Assembly (NCBI RefSeq): GCF_007923445.1
Contig: NZ_VOJI01000005.1
Location: forward strand, 186,001-250,000
Direction of reading: 5' to 3'
DNA: 64,000 nt
Origin: Puniceibacterium confluentis
Lineage (GTDB): Bacteria; Pseudomonadota; Alphaproteobacteria; Rhodobacterales; Rhodobacteraceae
The notes under the pieces are model-generated. The model worked only from the letters and a program-made list of their open reading frames with translations. It was not told the origin of the DNA and ran no database searches. Each line of letters starts with the position of its first letter. The first letter of the stretch is position 1. The translations under genes and the position numbers were made by a program. This document shows positions 33,923 through 43,864 of the stretch, one piece after another.

Positions 33923-35296
33923 ATGTTCCTTTCCGTTTTCGACATGTTCAAGGTGGGCGTCGGCCCCTCCTCTTCCCACACGATGGGTCCGATGGTCGCC
34001 GCCGCCCGATTTCTGGATGCGTTGCGCGCCGCCCCGTTTCAGTGCGCCGGAGTCCGCGCCACCCTGCACGGCAGTCTGGCCTTTACCGGCGTAGGCCATG
34101 CGACGGACCGCGCCACCGTGCTCGGCCTCGCCGGGTTCCGCCCGGAAACCTATGATGCCGCCGCCGCCGAGACAGCGTTGGCGCAGATCCGCGACACCCA
34201 CAGGCTGCATCCCGAAGGGTTGCCGGAACTGATCTTCGATCCGGTCCACGACCTGAAGTTCGACTTTGGCCCGAACCTGCCCGGCCATGCCAACGGCATG
34301 ATCCTGATGGGCACGGACGCACAGGGCGACGTGATCCTTCAGGAAACTTATTACTCGGTGGGCGGCGGTTTTGTCCTGACCGCCGACGAACTGGCCGGGG
34401 GCAAGGATACCGACGACGGACCGCCGGTGCCCTACCCGTTCAAGACCGCGAACGAGATGCTGGCGATGGCGCAGGCCTCGGGCCTGTCGGTTGCACAGAT
34501 GAAGCGCGCCAACGAACTGGCACGCGGGACGCCGCACAGCCTCGACACCGGTCTGGCGCGGATCTGGCAGGTGATGAACGACTGCATCGACCGGGGGCTG
34601 CACAATGACGGCATCCTGCCAGGCGGGCTGAAGGTCAAACGCCGCGCCCGGGCGATCCACGACGCGCTGCTGGCCGAACGCGGGCTGAACCAGAACGCAC
34701 CGCATACGATCAACGACTGGATGTCGGCCTATGCCATGGCAGTGAACGAAGAGAACGCCGCCGGTGGTCAGGTCGTCACCGCCCCCACCAACGGCGCGGC
34801 CGGTGTGGTGCCGGCCACGATCCGCTACTGGCTGGACCACGTGCCCTCGGCCAGCACGTCGAAGGTGCCCGATTTCCTTTTGACCGCCGCCGCCATCGGT
34901 GGCCTGGTAAAGTACAACGCCAGCATCAGCGGCGCCGAGGCCGGGTGCCAGGCCGAAGTCGGCTCGGCCGCCGCCATGGCCGCTGCGGGATTCTGCGCCG
35001 TCATGGGCGGCACCCCGGCGCAGATCGAGAACGCCGCGGAAATCGCGCTGGAACATCACCTCGGAATGACCTGCGATCCGGTCAAGGGGCTGGTGCAGGT
35101 GCCCTGCATCGAACGCAACGGGCTGGGCGCCATCAAGGCAGTCTCGGCGGCATCTCTGGCGCTGCGCGGCGATGGTGTGCACCTGGTGCCGCTGGATGCC
35201 TGTATCGAAACCATGCGCCAGACCGGTGCCGACATGTCGGAGCGCTACAAGGAAACCTCGCTGGGAGGGCTTGCGGTCAATGTGCCCAACTGCTGA
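33923..35296 (+). CDS. sdaA: L-serine dehydratase (single-chain, 4Fe-4S)
   Basis: Deaminates L-serine to pyruvate and ammonia using an oxygen-labile 4Fe-4S cluster. The 457-residue single-chain form has the N-terminal beta domain ([19 protein letters not shown]) and the alpha domain. C342, C384 and C395 are the cluster ligands ([27 protein letters not shown]), and the C-terminus ends in a cysteine (VNVPNC), as in E. coli SdaA. AGGAAG lies 12 nt before the ATG, within the GST gene end. Confidence 0.96.
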   Translation: MFLSVFDMFKVGVGPSSSHTMGPMVAAARFLDALRAAPFQCAGVRATLHGSLAFTGVGHATDRATVLGLAGFRPETYDAAAAETALAQIRDTHRLHPEGLPELIFDPVHDLKFDFGPNLPGHANGMILMGTDAQGDVILQETYYSVGGGFVLTADELAGGKDTDDGPPVPYPFKTANEMLAMAQASGLSVAQMKRANELARGTPHSLDTGLARIWQVMNDCIDRGLHNDGILPGGLKVKRRARAIHDALLAERGLNQNAPHTINDWMSAYAMAVNEENAAGGQVVTAPTNGAAGVVPATIRYWLDHVPSASTSKVPDFLLTAAAIGGLVKYNASISGAEAGCQAEVGSAAAMAAAGFCAVMGGTPAQIENAAEIALEHHLGMTCDPVKGLVQVPCIERNGLGAIKAVSAASLALRGDGVHLVPLDACIETMRQTGADMSERYKETSLGGLAVNVPNC

Positions 35297-35468
35297 TTCT
35301 GTCGCCCAGGGTGACCCGACACTCTGACACCGCTGCAACCCCCGAAACCGGTCGCCCGACCCGACCTGCCGCAGTTTCAGAACCTTCCCGCAAAAGTTGA
35401 ACAATTTCGCGGCACAATGCTCTTAGTAGTGGCTTGCCAGACAATCAGACTCTGTCTAGCTTTCCGGA

Positions 35469-36410
35469 ATGAGCAAGGATAACCCCCTCCTGGGCATCGC
35501 GCTGATGTTCGGCTTTTGCGTCGTTGCCCCCATGGGGGACGCGGTGGCGAAGCTGCTGGGCGGTCAGGTTCCCATGGGGCAGATGCTGTTTATCCGCTTT
35601 GGGGTACAGGCCCTTGTCCTCTTGCCACTGATTCTGTGCACGGGCCGGGTGTGGCGGATGCACGGTCGGGTGCTGAGGCTGACGTTTCTGCGCACCGTGC
35701 TGCACATTCTCGGCATCGGCATGATGTTCACCGCGCTGATGTATCTGCCGCTCGCCGATGCCGTGGCCATTGCCTTCATCATGCCTTTCCTGATGCTGGT
35801 GCTGGGGCATTTTGTGCTGGATGAAGAGGTTGGAATACGCCGCCTGCTGGCCTGCGCCGTTGGATTCATCGGCACGCTTCTGGTCGTCCAGCCCTCGTTC
35901 GCCGAAGTCGGCTGGCCGGCGCTGCTGCCGTTGGGCGTTGCGGTCAACTTTTCCGTCTTCATGCTGGTGACGCGCCAGATCGCCAAGGATACCGACCCGG
36001 TCGGCCTGCAAGCGGTCAGCGGTGTCATGGCCGTCTGCCTGATCGCGCCGTTCCTGCTGCTGGCGCCGGACGATATCTTGCCGGTCTTTGCCTGGGAACA
36101 GCCGGATGCCCATACCTGGAAGCTGCTGTTCGGCATCGGCCTGCTGGGGACGCTGGGCCATCTTCTGATGACCTGGTCACTGCGCTACGCCCCTGCGGCC
36201 ACTCTCGCGCCGATGCAATATCTGGAAATTCCCATCGCGACGATCATCGGATTTGTGGTTTTCGCGGAATTCCCCAACCCGCTTGCCACTCTCGGGATCT
36301 GCATCACCATCGCCGCAGGACTTTACATCGTGATCAGAGAGCGGGCCATGATGAAGTCGTCGCGGCAAGCGCCAGTATCAGCTGATCCAGTGAGCGCGCT
36401 GGCAGAATAA
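35469..36410 (+). CDS. EamA/DMT-family membrane transporter
   Basis: A 313-residue protein with ten transmembrane helices in two EamA repeats. First-repeat landmarks are APMGDAVAKLLGGQVPMGQMLFIRF and LPLADAVAIAFIMPFLMLVLGHFVLDEEVG; the second ends PAATLAPMQYLEIPIATIIGFVVFAEFPNPLATLG. Substrate unknown. Its last 77 nt overlap the 3' end of the opposite-strand thiN gene, an unusual tail-to-tail arrangement. Confidence 0.9.
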   Translation: MSKDNPLLGIALMFGFCVVAPMGDAVAKLLGGQVPMGQMLFIRFGVQALVLLPLILCTGRVWRMHGRVLRLTFLRTVLHILGIGMMFTALMYLPLADAVAIAFIMPFLMLVLGHFVLDEEVGIRRLLACAVGFIGTLLVVQPSFAEVGWPALLPLGVAVNFSVFMLVTRQIAKDTDPVGLQAVSGVMAVCLIAPFLLLAPDDILPVFAWEQPDAHTWKLLFGIGLLGTLGHLLMTWSLRYAPAATLAPMQYLEIPIATIIGFVVFAEFPNPLATLGICITIAAGLYIVIRERAMMKSSRQAPVSADPVSALAE

Positions 36411-37017
36411 GAAGCATTTTCGCGGCCTCGAAGCGCAGATGCACCGGCCCCGCCACCTCGTTGGATGTCCCGACCCGCCCGTCAGGGGCAAAGTCAATGC
36501 CGTCGATCGGCCAGCGCAGCCCCTGCGACTGACCGCGCACCGGCCCAAGCGGGTACAACGACACCCGTGTGCCCGGCGGCAGGGTCAGGTCAAGTTCCGG
36601 CGGGCAGAGCATCATCACATCTTCCTCCCCGATCAGGATGCAGCGCCGCTCCGGGTAGCGCCCCAGCACAGTCATCGCGGCAAGCTGATGATCCACCCGC
36701 CCGCCCAGGAACCCGTAACCCAGCACCAGCGGCGCCGTGACATGACGCAGGCATTTGTCAAAGTCGGTGCTGTCCTGCTCGGAAATCCGGTGCACCACGC
36801 CTTCTGGAAGCGCGGCCAGAAGCTCGGGTCTGGCGGAATCCATGTCGCCGATCACCGCTTCCGGCACGATCCCCGCCGCGTGCAGCACATTTGCTCCCCC
36901 ATCCGCGGCGATGACCGTGTTAACCTTGGCCGCCAGAGCCATCAGCCCGTCCGGACGGGTTGCCCCACCGCCAACGAGCAGAACTGTCGCCATTTTGAGA
37001 ACAATTGGATTTTTCAT
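36334..37017 (-). CDS. thiN: thiamine pyrophosphokinase
   Basis: A 227-residue kinase that converts thiamine to TPP. Family motifs are present: VIAADGGANVL, VIGDMDSARPELL, EQDSTDFDKCL and GFLGGRVDHQLAAMTVL, followed by a C-terminal beta-sandwich (VSLYPLGPVRGQSQGLRWPIDG, VGTSNEVAGPVHLRFEAAKMLLILP). The ATG at 37017 or the one 24 nt later could be the start; neither has a good ribosome-binding site. The last 26 codons are antisense to the end of the EamA gene. Confidence 0.92.
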   Translation of the reverse strand: MKNPIVLKMATVLLVGGGATRPDGLMALAAKVNTVIAADGGANVLHAAGIVPEAVIGDMDSARPELLAALPEGVVHRISEQDSTDFDKCLRHVTAPLVLGYGFLGGRVDHQLAAMTVLGRYPERRCILIGEEDVMMLCPPELDLTLPPGTRVSLYPLGPVRGQSQGLRWPIDGIDFAPDGRVGTSNEVAGPVHLRFEAAKMLLILPARSLDQLILALAATTSSWPAL

Positions 37018-37155
37018 ATGCTATTAGGGGCCACTTGGGAAACAGATCACAATCTGGCCACGAAATGATACCCTCAGAGGCACAGATTCGGTCAGCTTTG
37101 GTCTTGGGGTATATGCTAAACACACTGTTGCAAGAAATGTGAAAGTGAGCAGCAC

Positions 37156-39708
37156 ATGGTCAGTTCAAGCAAGATCTTAACGGTCTCCTATGGAACGTTT
37201 TCGTGTACCCTTGAGGGGTTCGACGACTCGTTCGACACGATGAAGGCCATCGCGGAATACTTCCGCGACCTCGCGCAGGACGATCGTTATTTCGGCGCTG
37301 AACCCCCGACCCCGGATGCTGAGATGCTGGCCCGAATCGCTGAACGCGAGATCGAGCGCCGGGTCGAAGCGCGGATGGAAAACGGCAGTTACGTGCTGCG
37401 GCCATCGCTGGGCGCCCCCCGCGCGGAGCCCGCCCCCCGCCAGGAACCCGCCGCCGCCCGGCCTGAGGCCGAGGCGCAACCGGCGCCGCAGGCTGCAGCG
37501 ATGCAACCGCAGGAACCCGCGCCGGTCGCTGCCGAGGCGCCCCCTGCCCCCGTGACCCCTGCCCCTGTGGCCGATGCAGACGATCCCCTGGCAGCCGAGC
37601 CGGAGATGGCGACAGAAGCCGACGATGCGGCAGCCGAGGCCGACAGCGCGGCTACAGAAGCCGACAGTGCGGACGAGGCAGAGTCCGACGTGGCCGACTC
37701 CGATCTGGATGACCGCGATGAGGATGACGCCGAAGTCATGATGCCCGCTTCGGCCCCGGTCGCCACCGAGGCCAACAGCGTCGCCGCCAAGCTGCAACGT
37801 ATCCGGGCGGTCGTGTCGGCCAGCCGCGGCAGCACGCCCGCCGCCTACTCCGAGGACGAACATGCAGACGTCATCGCGGCCTCTGCCGAAGAGCCGGAGG
37901 CGTCGCTTGTAGATGTCACGCTCCAGGACGGTGACGACGAAGACGACGGCTTTGACAGCGCCGCCATCTCGACCTTCATGGGCAGCCTTGGCAGCCCGGA
38001 CGAAGACGAGAGTGACCTGGCCGAAGCCTCGCCTGTGGTAACGGATGACGCCGAACAGGACGTGGAAGACGAGGATCTGGACGATCTCGATCTGTCCGAT
38101 TTTGCCTTGCCTGCGGACGACAGCGAAGAGACTGACGAAGCTGACACCGAAGTGGCCGCAGTCGCCCGGGCAGCGGAAGATGAGACCGACAGCCAGGACG
38201 ACGGCGACAACCTGTTTGATGATACCCTGTCCAGCGACGCCGCCTTTGAGGATGACCTTGGTCTGGACGAGGCCGCGTTTGACACCCCGGATGCCGACGA
38301 AGCGCACAGTGCGATCGACGATGTCGCAGAGGAGCAGGCGCCGGCGCCAGTTGCCGAGACCCCCGCTTCGCACCCGGTGCGTGCCCGTGTGGTCCGCGTC
38401 AAACGTGTGGATTACAATGCCGCCGTGGCCGCTGGCACCTTGAAGGAAACGCCGGCTGTACAGACCCCGGCCAGCAGCCTGACCGCCGAACAGGAAGCCG
38501 ATCTTGCCCGCGAGCTTGCCGAAGTGGCGGGGGAGCTGAACCAGGACTTTGACGACGGTGACGACTGGGATCTCGCCGCAGCACCGCGCCAGACTTCGAC
38601 CACCCTGTCCGACGACATCGACGCCGAAGACGATGACTGGGATGCGCCCGAGGCAGAGGCCGCCGCGTATTCCACCGCAGAAGTTGCGGATAGCGATCCC
38701 GAAGTTGATGTCCTGAAGGACGATGCCGACGAAGTTTGGGACACGGCCGATCACAGCCTTGTCGCCTCTGGCGATGCCGGCTTGCTGCCGGATCCGGCGG
38801 CACCGGACGCGCCTCGGGATGTGTCGCATTCAGAGCTCGGCATGGACGACGAGTGGGACGACGACACCGAAAACGACGCCGCCCCCCTGGCCGCGAGCCG
38901 CGACGAGACGCCGGAAGGCGAGGACTCGGTCGATGCGGCGGTCGAGCGTATGGCACGCGACGGCATCCGCAAGGCGGTCAAGATGTCCAGCCCGGCCCGC
39001 GTCATGCTGACCGAAAACAAGATCGAAGAGGATGACACTTCGGTCGAGCGCATTCTGGACGAGACCAACACCCAGCTGCAGGAACCCGAAGGCAACCGCC
39101 GCCGTTCGGCCATTGCCCACCTGCGGGCCGCCGTCGCCGCCACCCGCGCCGACCGCATTCTGGGCCGCAAGAAGGATACCGAAAAAGAAGCCGAGCCCTA
39201 CCGCGCCGACCTGGCCACCGTTGTGCGCCCGCGCCGCCCCGAGACCCCGGCTGCGGCCCGTTCGGAACGTCCCGCCGAGCTCAAGCCTGCACCGCTCAAG
39301 CTGGTGGCCGAACAGCGTGTCGATGCCCGTCCCACCCAGGCAGAGGCAAACGAAACGGTTCGCCCCCGTCGGGTGATCCGCGACGACACGGCGCCGGATC
39401 TGCTCGACCTTGACGAAGCCGCTGGCGGGTTCGCCGAATTCGCCGAAGACATGGGCGCGACCGAGCTCCCCGAACTGCTGGAGGCCGCCGCCGCCTACAT
39501 GTCCTTTGTCGAAGGTCGCGACCAGTTCTCGCGCCCGCAGCTCATGACGCGGGTGCGTGCCGTCGAATCCGAGGAATCCAGCCGCGAGGACCGTCTGCGT
39601 TCCTTCGGGCAGCTGCTGCGCGAAGGCAAAATCGAAAAAACCCGCGGCGGGCGTTTCACGGCCTCCGAGCGGATCAGCTTCAAGCCGGGCGCCCGTGCCG
39701 CCGGCTGA
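37156..39708 (+). CDS. large acidic, mostly disordered protein of unknown function
   Basis: An 850-residue protein that I cannot assign. The first about 85 residues are ordered (SKILTVSYGTFSCTLEGFDD, TMKAIAEYFRDLAQDDRYFG, AEMLARIAEREIERRVEARM). Residues about 90-620 are Ala/Asp/Glu-rich low complexity, very acidic, with scattered Pro. From about 620 the charge turns more basic (RMARDGIRKAVKMSSPARVMLTENK, RRRSAIAHLRAAVAATRADRILGRKK). The last about 80 residues look helical and possibly winged-helix-like (LPELLEAAAAYMSFVEGRDQFSRPQLMTRV, SREDRLRSFGQLLREGKIEKTRGGRFT). There is no signal peptide or membrane segment, so it is cytoplasmic. It stands alone, with a terminator behind it. Homologues in Roseobacters are sometimes labelled chemotaxis protein, which nothing here supports. 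Confidence 0.85.
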   Translation: MVSSSKILTVSYGTFSCTLEGFDDSFDTMKAIAEYFRDLAQDDRYFGAEPPTPDAEMLARIAEREIERRVEARMENGSYVLRPSLGAPRAEPAPRQEPAAARPEAEAQPAPQAAAMQPQEPAPVAAEAPPAPVTPAPVADADDPLAAEPEMATEADDAAAEADSAATEADSADEAESDVADSDLDDRDEDDAEVMMPASAPVATEANSVAAKLQRIRAVVSASRGSTPAAYSEDEHADVIAASAEEPEASLVDVTLQDGDDEDDGFDSAAISTFMGSLGSPDEDESDLAEASPVVTDDAEQDVEDEDLDDLDLSDFALPADDSEETDEADTEVAAVARAAEDETDSQDDGDNLFDDTLSSDAAFEDDLGLDEAAFDTPDADEAHSAIDDVAEEQAPAPVAETPASHPVRARVVRVKRVDYNAAVAAGTLKETPAVQTPASSLTAEQEADLARELAEVAGELNQDFDDGDDWDLAAAPRQTSTTLSDDIDAEDDDWDAPEAEAAAYSTAEVADSDPEVDVLKDDADEVWDTADHSLVASGDAGLLPDPAAPDAPRDVSHSELGMDDEWDDDTENDAAPLAASRDETPEGEDSVDAAVERMARDGIRKAVKMSSPARVMLTENKIEEDDTSVERILDETNTQLQEPEGNRRRSAIAHLRAAVAATRADRILGRKKDTEKEAEPYRADLATVVRPRRPETPAAARSERPAELKPAPLKLVAEQRVDARPTQAEANETVRPRRVIRDDTAPDLLDLDEAAGGFAEFAEDMGATELPELLEAAAAYMSFVEGRDQFSRPQLMTRVRAVESEESSREDRLRSFGQLLREGKIEKTRGGRFTASERISFKPGARAAG

Positions 39709-39730
39709 CATCGAAAGCGTTGAACGAACA

Positions 39731-39760
39731 AAAACGGCGGGCCTGAGGGTCCGCCGTTCT
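39731..39760 (+). terminator. rho-independent terminator after the acidic-protein gene
   Basis: AACGGCGG GCC TGAG GGT CCGCCGTT stem-loop followed by CTGCATT, 23 nt after the stop. The AAAA on the left gives it some terminator character for the minus strand too. Confidence 0.7.
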
Positions 39761-39884
39761 GCATTCCGATTTGCAGGTCGGGCGCAGCCCCGGCCCTGCA
39801 GGCTTTACCCGAAACAGCATCCGGTCAGCGCCGCGCCGCCCATCGCGCCGGGGGGTCGCGGCTGACAGCGCAGCGCGAGCCTGC

Positions 39885-40106
39885 CTACTTGTCCGCGTCC
39901 GGATCAGCCTGTCCGACTCCGCGGAAGACATATTTCAACGGCAGCGCCCACAGCAGCCCGAGCGCCAGGTAGATCAGCAGTTCGAGCAGGATCGGCGGCC
40001 GCCCGAACCAATTGACCACCGAAATCGCCACGACAATGTAGACCGGCAGCCCGACCAGAAGGATCAGGGCCGACAGACGGCGGCGGGTCTTGTAGCTCAG
40101 CGCCAT
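39885..40106 (-). CDS. DUF2842 small membrane protein
   Basis: A 73-residue protein with two transmembrane helices: SALILLVGLPVYIVVAISVVNWF and ILLELLIYLALGLLWALPLKYVF. The start MALSYKTRRRLSALILL and the LPLKYVFRGVG end are typical of DUF2842 in alphaproteobacteria. Function unknown. It lies 22 nt downstream of purA on the same strand. Confidence 0.9.
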   Translation of the reverse strand: MALSYKTRRRLSALILLVGLPVYIVVAISVVNWFGRPPILLELLIYLALGLLWALPLKYVFRGVGQADPDADK

Positions 40107-40128
40107 GGCTCTCTCCGGTTCGTTATGT

Positions 40129-41421
40129 TCAGTCAGCGAAGGGGTCCGTCACAAGGATCGTGTCCTCACGCTCGGGCGAGGTGGACAGCAGCGCCACCGG
40201 ACAGCCGATCAACTCTTCGACGCGGCGGACATATTTGATCGCCTCGGCAGGCAGGTCGGCCCAGCTGCGCGCGCCTTCGGTCGACTGTGACCAGCCCGGC
40301 ATTTCCTCGTAGATCGGCGTGCAGCGCGCCTGCGCATCCGCTGCGGTGGGCAGATAATCCAGCCGCTTGCCGTCGAGTTCGTAGCTGGTACAGATCTTCA
40401 GCGTCTCAAAGCCGTCGAGCACGTCAAGTTTGGTGAACGCGATCCCGTTGACGCCGGAGGTGGCGCAGGTCTGACGCACAAGCACCGCATCGAACCAGCC
40501 GCAGCGCCGTTTGCGCCCCGTCACCGTGCCGAATTCGTGCCCGCGCTCGCCCAGACGCTGACCGTCCGCATCATTCAGTTCCGCCGGAAACGGGCCTTCG
40601 CCGACCCGGGTGGTGTAGGCCTTGACGATGCCGAGGACAAAATCGATGGCGCCCGGCCCGATGCCGGTGCCGGTTGCTGCCTGCCCGGCAATCACGTTGG
40701 ACGAGGTCACGAACGGATAGGTGCCAAAGTCGATGTCGAGCAGGGCCCCCTGCGCCCCTTCGAACAGGATCCGCTTGCCCGCCCGGCGCTTTTCGTTCAG
40801 CACCTTCCAGACCGGAGCGGCGTATTCCAGCACCAGGGGCGCGATTTCGCGCAGGTCCGCCAGCAGCTTGTCCCGATCCACGGGATCAAGACCCAGCCCG
40901 CGGCGCAATGCGTCGTGATGCACCAGTGCGCGGTCGACACGTGCCTCGAGCGTGGCATCATCCGCAAGATCCGCCACCCGGACCGACCGGCGCCCCACCT
41001 TGTCCTCGTAGGCCGGGCCGATGCCCCGGCCGGTGGTGCCGATCTTGGCAACGTTCGTTGCGGATTCGCGGGCCCGGTCCAGCTCGCCGTGGATCGGCAG
41101 GATCAGCGGCGTGTTCTCGGCAATCATCAGCGTCTCGGGGGTGATCGTGACCCCCTGCCCGCGCAGGTCTTCGATTTCTTTCTTCAGGTGCCACGGGTCC
41201 AGAACGACGCCGTTGCCGATCACGGACAGTTTGCCGCCGCGCACGATACCGCTGGGCAACAGCGACAGCTTGAACACCACCCCGTCGATCACCAGCGTGT
41301 GGCCCGCATTGTGCCCGCCCTGAAAGCGCGCGATCACATCCGCGCGTTCCGACAGCCAGTCCACAATCTTGCCCTTGCCTTCATCGCCCCACTGAGCGCC
41401 CACGACGACCACGTTTGCCAT
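40129..41421 (-). CDS. purA: adenylosuccinate synthetase
   Basis: A 430-residue GTP-dependent enzyme that joins IMP and aspartate in AMP synthesis. It shows the N-terminal P-loop-like [71 protein letters not shown] and the GTP-binding [11 protein letters not shown]. The length is standard. It is the upstream gene of the purA-DUF2842 pair. Confidence 0.97.
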   Translation of the reverse strand: MANVVVVGAQWGDEGKGKIVDWLSERADVIARFQGGHNAGHTLVIDGVVFKLSLLPSGIVRGGKLSVIGNGVVLDPWHLKKEIEDLRGQGVTITPETLMIAENTPLILPIHGELDRARESATNVAKIGTTGRGIGPAYEDKVGRRSVRVADLADDATLEARVDRALVHHDALRRGLGLDPVDRDKLLADLREIAPLVLEYAAPVWKVLNEKRRAGKRILFEGAQGALLDIDFGTYPFVTSSNVIAGQAATGTGIGPGAIDFVLGIVKAYTTRVGEGPFPAELNDADGQRLGERGHEFGTVTGRKRRCGWFDAVLVRQTCATSGVNGIAFTKLDVLDGFETLKICTSYELDGKRLDYLPTAADAQARCTPIYEEMPGWSQSTEGARSWADLPAEAIKYVRRVEELIGCPVALLSTSPEREDTILVTDPFAD

Positions 41422-41577
41422 GTCTCACGACCTTCTGCTGCGGTTCCAAACCCGCGTCGGTATAGCGACGCTGATCGGCCAGCGAAACCACCAAATTGCA
41501 AACAGGCTGGACAGGCCCCGGGCTTCGCGCCATCAATGGGGACCGCGACGCAGACCGGCAAGGGGTGGAGACAGATC

Positions 41578-41973
41578 ATGGGTTTCGTGACACGCTGGCT
41601 CTGTGCCTTTGCGCTGCTGGCGCTGACCTACAATCCCACCGCGCTCAGCTATGTGCGCTGGACGGCTGAAAATTATGACAGCCAGTTGCCGCTGACAGTG
41701 CTGCTGGGGCTGGTTCTGCTGGTCGGTTACATCATTTACCTGCGCGCCACCCTGCGATCCATCGGGGCTTTCGGCATGCTGCTGATCCTCGCGGTTGTCA
41801 CCGCCCTGCTCTGGGTGCTTTACGACTACGGTCTGCTGGACCTCTCCAACCGAGACTTCACCGTCTGGCTGGGTCTGCTGGCGCTGTCGCTGGTTCTGGG
41901 CATCGGCCTGAGCTGGAGCATCATCCGTCGCAAACTGTCGGGCCAGGCGGATGTGGATGACGTCGACGAATGA
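41578..41973 (+). CDS. DUF6524-type integral membrane protein
   Basis: A 131-residue protein with four transmembrane helices (about 5-20, 38-56, 63-85 and 96-115), beginning MGFVTRWLCAFALLALTYNPT and containing SYVRWTAENYDSQLPLTVLLGLVLLVGYIIYLRATLRSIG. It ends in an acidic cytoplasmic tail (GQADVDDVDE). GGAG lies 8 nt before the ATG. It diverges from purA; function unknown. Confidence 0.82.
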   Translation: MGFVTRWLCAFALLALTYNPTALSYVRWTAENYDSQLPLTVLLGLVLLVGYIIYLRATLRSIGAFGMLLILAVVTALLWVLYDYGLLDLSNRDFTVWLGLLALSLVLGIGLSWSIIRRKLSGQADVDDVDE

Positions 41974-42026
41974 TCCGCGCGGCCCGGCGCGCCCCGTAAC
42001 CACCTGCATCGCCTGAAGGACGCCCC

Positions 42027-42338
42027 CTAGCCTCCGGCCAGCCGCACCGGCTGTCCGTGCGGGGTGTGCAGATAGGCCTCGGTCCAGGCCGACTTGAGAT
42101 CGTCCAGATCCGCTGCCCCGGCGAGCCCACGCGCCGCAAGCAGCCGCTCGAGTGCCGCGACCCAGGCGAGAAAGTAGTCCTCGCCGCCGTCAAGCTGCCG
42201 GTCCAGCCCATGTTCGGCCAGAACCGCACCAAGGGTTGCGGCCCAGTCGGGCCAGGAAACGACCCCGGTGTCGGACAGATGTACGGTCAGCGCAAAGACC
42301 TGAGCGTGCCAGGGTTCCAGAAAGACCGGCTCTTTCAT
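42027..42338 (-). CDS. nitrile hydratase accessory/activator protein
   Basis: A 103-residue protein of the nitrile hydratase accessory (P14K/epsilon) family, itself related to the N-terminal part of the beta subunit: EPVFLEPWHAQVFALTVHLSDTGVVSWPDWAATLG. These proteins help insert cobalt and oxidise the active-site cysteines. The ATG at 42338 overlaps the nthB stop by 4 nt; an in-frame ATG 24 nt upstream is inside nthB. Confidence 0.9.
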   Translation of the reverse strand: MKEPVFLEPWHAQVFALTVHLSDTGVVSWPDWAATLGAVLAEHGLDRQLDGGEDYFLAWVAALERLLAARGLAGAADLDDLKSAWTEAYLHTPHGQPVRLAGG

Positions 42339-43024
42339 GCGTGCTCCAGATAACTTTGCCACAGGTCCAGCACCACCTCGTCACTGGGCGATTCCGGATC
42401 ACTCCAGAGTTCGGCGGCAGCAAAGACCACGGCATAAAGCGGCTCGGGGCGTTCGCCCAGCCCGTGGGCGTTGCTGTCGGGCAGCACATGCGCACCGTGG
42501 CACAGCAACACCCGCCCACAGGCCCCGGCAGCGTAGCCCGGCAGACGGGTGTGGCCGCCAGGGACCAGCCGGTTGGCAGCAGGGCGGCGGGTACGCACGG
42601 CATCGCCGGGGGCAAACCGCGCCTTGACATCGCTGTCGCGTGTGGCGGGACCACCCCGCGCCAGTGCCGGTGCCACCCTGTCCGCCGTCAGCGCACGCGG
42701 CGTCAGTGCCTGCACCGGCCTCTTGCCCGTTCCGGAGGCCGCGCCCTGCAACTCGTCCCGGGAGACCAGCCCGCGTTCCACCAGCAGATCCGCCAGCCCG
42801 GCCAGCCATTTCTCGTAATAGGTAAAGCGCATGTAATCCCTGGGTGCGAGGCTTTCGCGCGCCCGCCGTGCCGCATCAATCGGCCAGGCGCCGAGGGCTC
42901 CACAGGCGAGGGTGATCGCCAGCGTCCGCTTGTGCCAGACCGGTGGCGTCGCCGCCGTGCCCTCGGGTTCAGGCAGCACCGGGCCGTCGCCGAACCGTCC
43001 ACCCATATCGTGCACGCGGCTCAT
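42335..43024 (-). CDS. nthB: nitrile hydratase beta subunit
   Basis: A 229-residue structural subunit. It begins MSRVHDMGG, has the [20 protein letters not shown] helix, and a C-terminal SH3-like domain ([57 protein letters not shown]). Start and stop overlap the neighbours by 4 nt on both sides, implying balanced, coupled translation. Confidence 0.95.
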   Translation of the reverse strand: MSRVHDMGGRFGDGPVLPEPEGTAATPPVWHKRTLAITLACGALGAWPIDAARRARESLAPRDYMRFTYYEKWLAGLADLLVERGLVSRDELQGAASGTGKRPVQALTPRALTADRVAPALARGGPATRDSDVKARFAPGDAVRTRRPAANRLVPGGHTRLPGYAAGACGRVLLCHGAHVLPDSNAHGLGERPEPLYAVVFAAAELWSDPESPSDEVVLDLWQSYLEHA

Positions 43025-43641
43025 TCCGGCGCCCTCGCAAGCCCGGTGCCGATCATCGAATCGCGGGTGACCAGTGCCGCCAGCGCCTCTTCGGTCAGAT
43101 CGTCAGTGCCTGCCGGCCTTTGCGGCAGCACCAGATAGCGGATTTCAGCCGTCGAATCCCAGACCCGTACCGTCTGGCCTTCGGGCAATACCAACCCGAA
43201 CTCGGCCAGCACCTGGCGCGGCTCGCGCACAACGCGGGCACGGTAGGCATCGGATTTGTACCAGGCCGGCGGGATCCCCAGCAGCGGCCAAGGGTAACAC
43301 GAGCAAAGCGTACACACGACGATGTTATGGGTGCTGTCGGTATTTTCGACGGCAACGATGTGTTCGCCCTGACGACCGTAATAGCCCATTTCCGAGATGA
43401 CGGCCGTCGCATCGCCGAGCAGGCGCGCCCGAAACGAGGCGTCGGCCCAGGCCCGCGCCACCACCCGCGCGCCGTTCTGCGGCCCGATCCGGGTCTCGTA
43501 AGTGTCTATGATGGCATCCAGCGCCGCCGGATCGACCAGCCCCTTGCGCACCAGCAGGGTTTCCAGCGCCTTCACCCGCAACGCCGGGTCGGATGGCAGC
43601 AGGCTGTGCGGGTGGTCATGGTCGTGATGGTCATGTGGCAT
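43021..43641 (-). CDS. nthA: nitrile hydratase alpha subunit, cobalt type
   Basis: The 206-residue catalytic subunit hydrates nitriles to amides. The metal site is C110-T-L-C113-S-C115; threonine in the second position (VCTLCSC) is the cobalt-type signature, serine being the iron type. C113 and C115 would be oxidised to sulfinic and sulfenic acids. The N-terminus is histidine-rich ([13 protein letters not shown]), possibly a metal-loading tail. Y-P-W after the claw and the VVAR helix are typical. It leads the operon alpha-beta-accessory. Confidence 0.95.
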   Translation of the reverse strand: MPHDHHDHDHPHSLLPSDPALRVKALETLLVRKGLVDPAALDAIIDTYETRIGPQNGARVVARAWADASFRARLLGDATAVISEMGYYGRQGEHIVAVENTDSTHNIVVCTLCSCYPWPLLGIPPAWYKSDAYRARVVREPRQVLAEFGLVLPEGQTVRVWDSTAEIRYLVLPQRPAGTDDLTEEALAALVTRDSMIGTGLARAPE

Positions 43642-43864
43642 GGCGGGATGATGCGCCGAAGGCGGGGTCCGGGCAAGGCCCAACCGACGGCCAGCCGCTG
43701 CGCACAGGGGGGCATGGCGCCCGAACTTTCGGCTGATTTTCGTGCCGCGCAAGAGCCTGGCGGCACCACTCGGGGCAGAAGTCCCGCAGGGCGGCAACAA
43801 GCGGGGTTGCGCAGAGCCTTGCGAGCTTCTAAGTACGCGACGATCCGGACCAAAGGCAGCCGCA

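Noticed and set aside
37177-38829. A 550-codon minus-strand frame opposite the acidic-protein gene
   Set aside because: The composition (Val/Arg/Gly-rich, repetitive) is the complement of an Asp/Glu/Ala-rich gene; the plus-strand frame has the better start and ordered ends.
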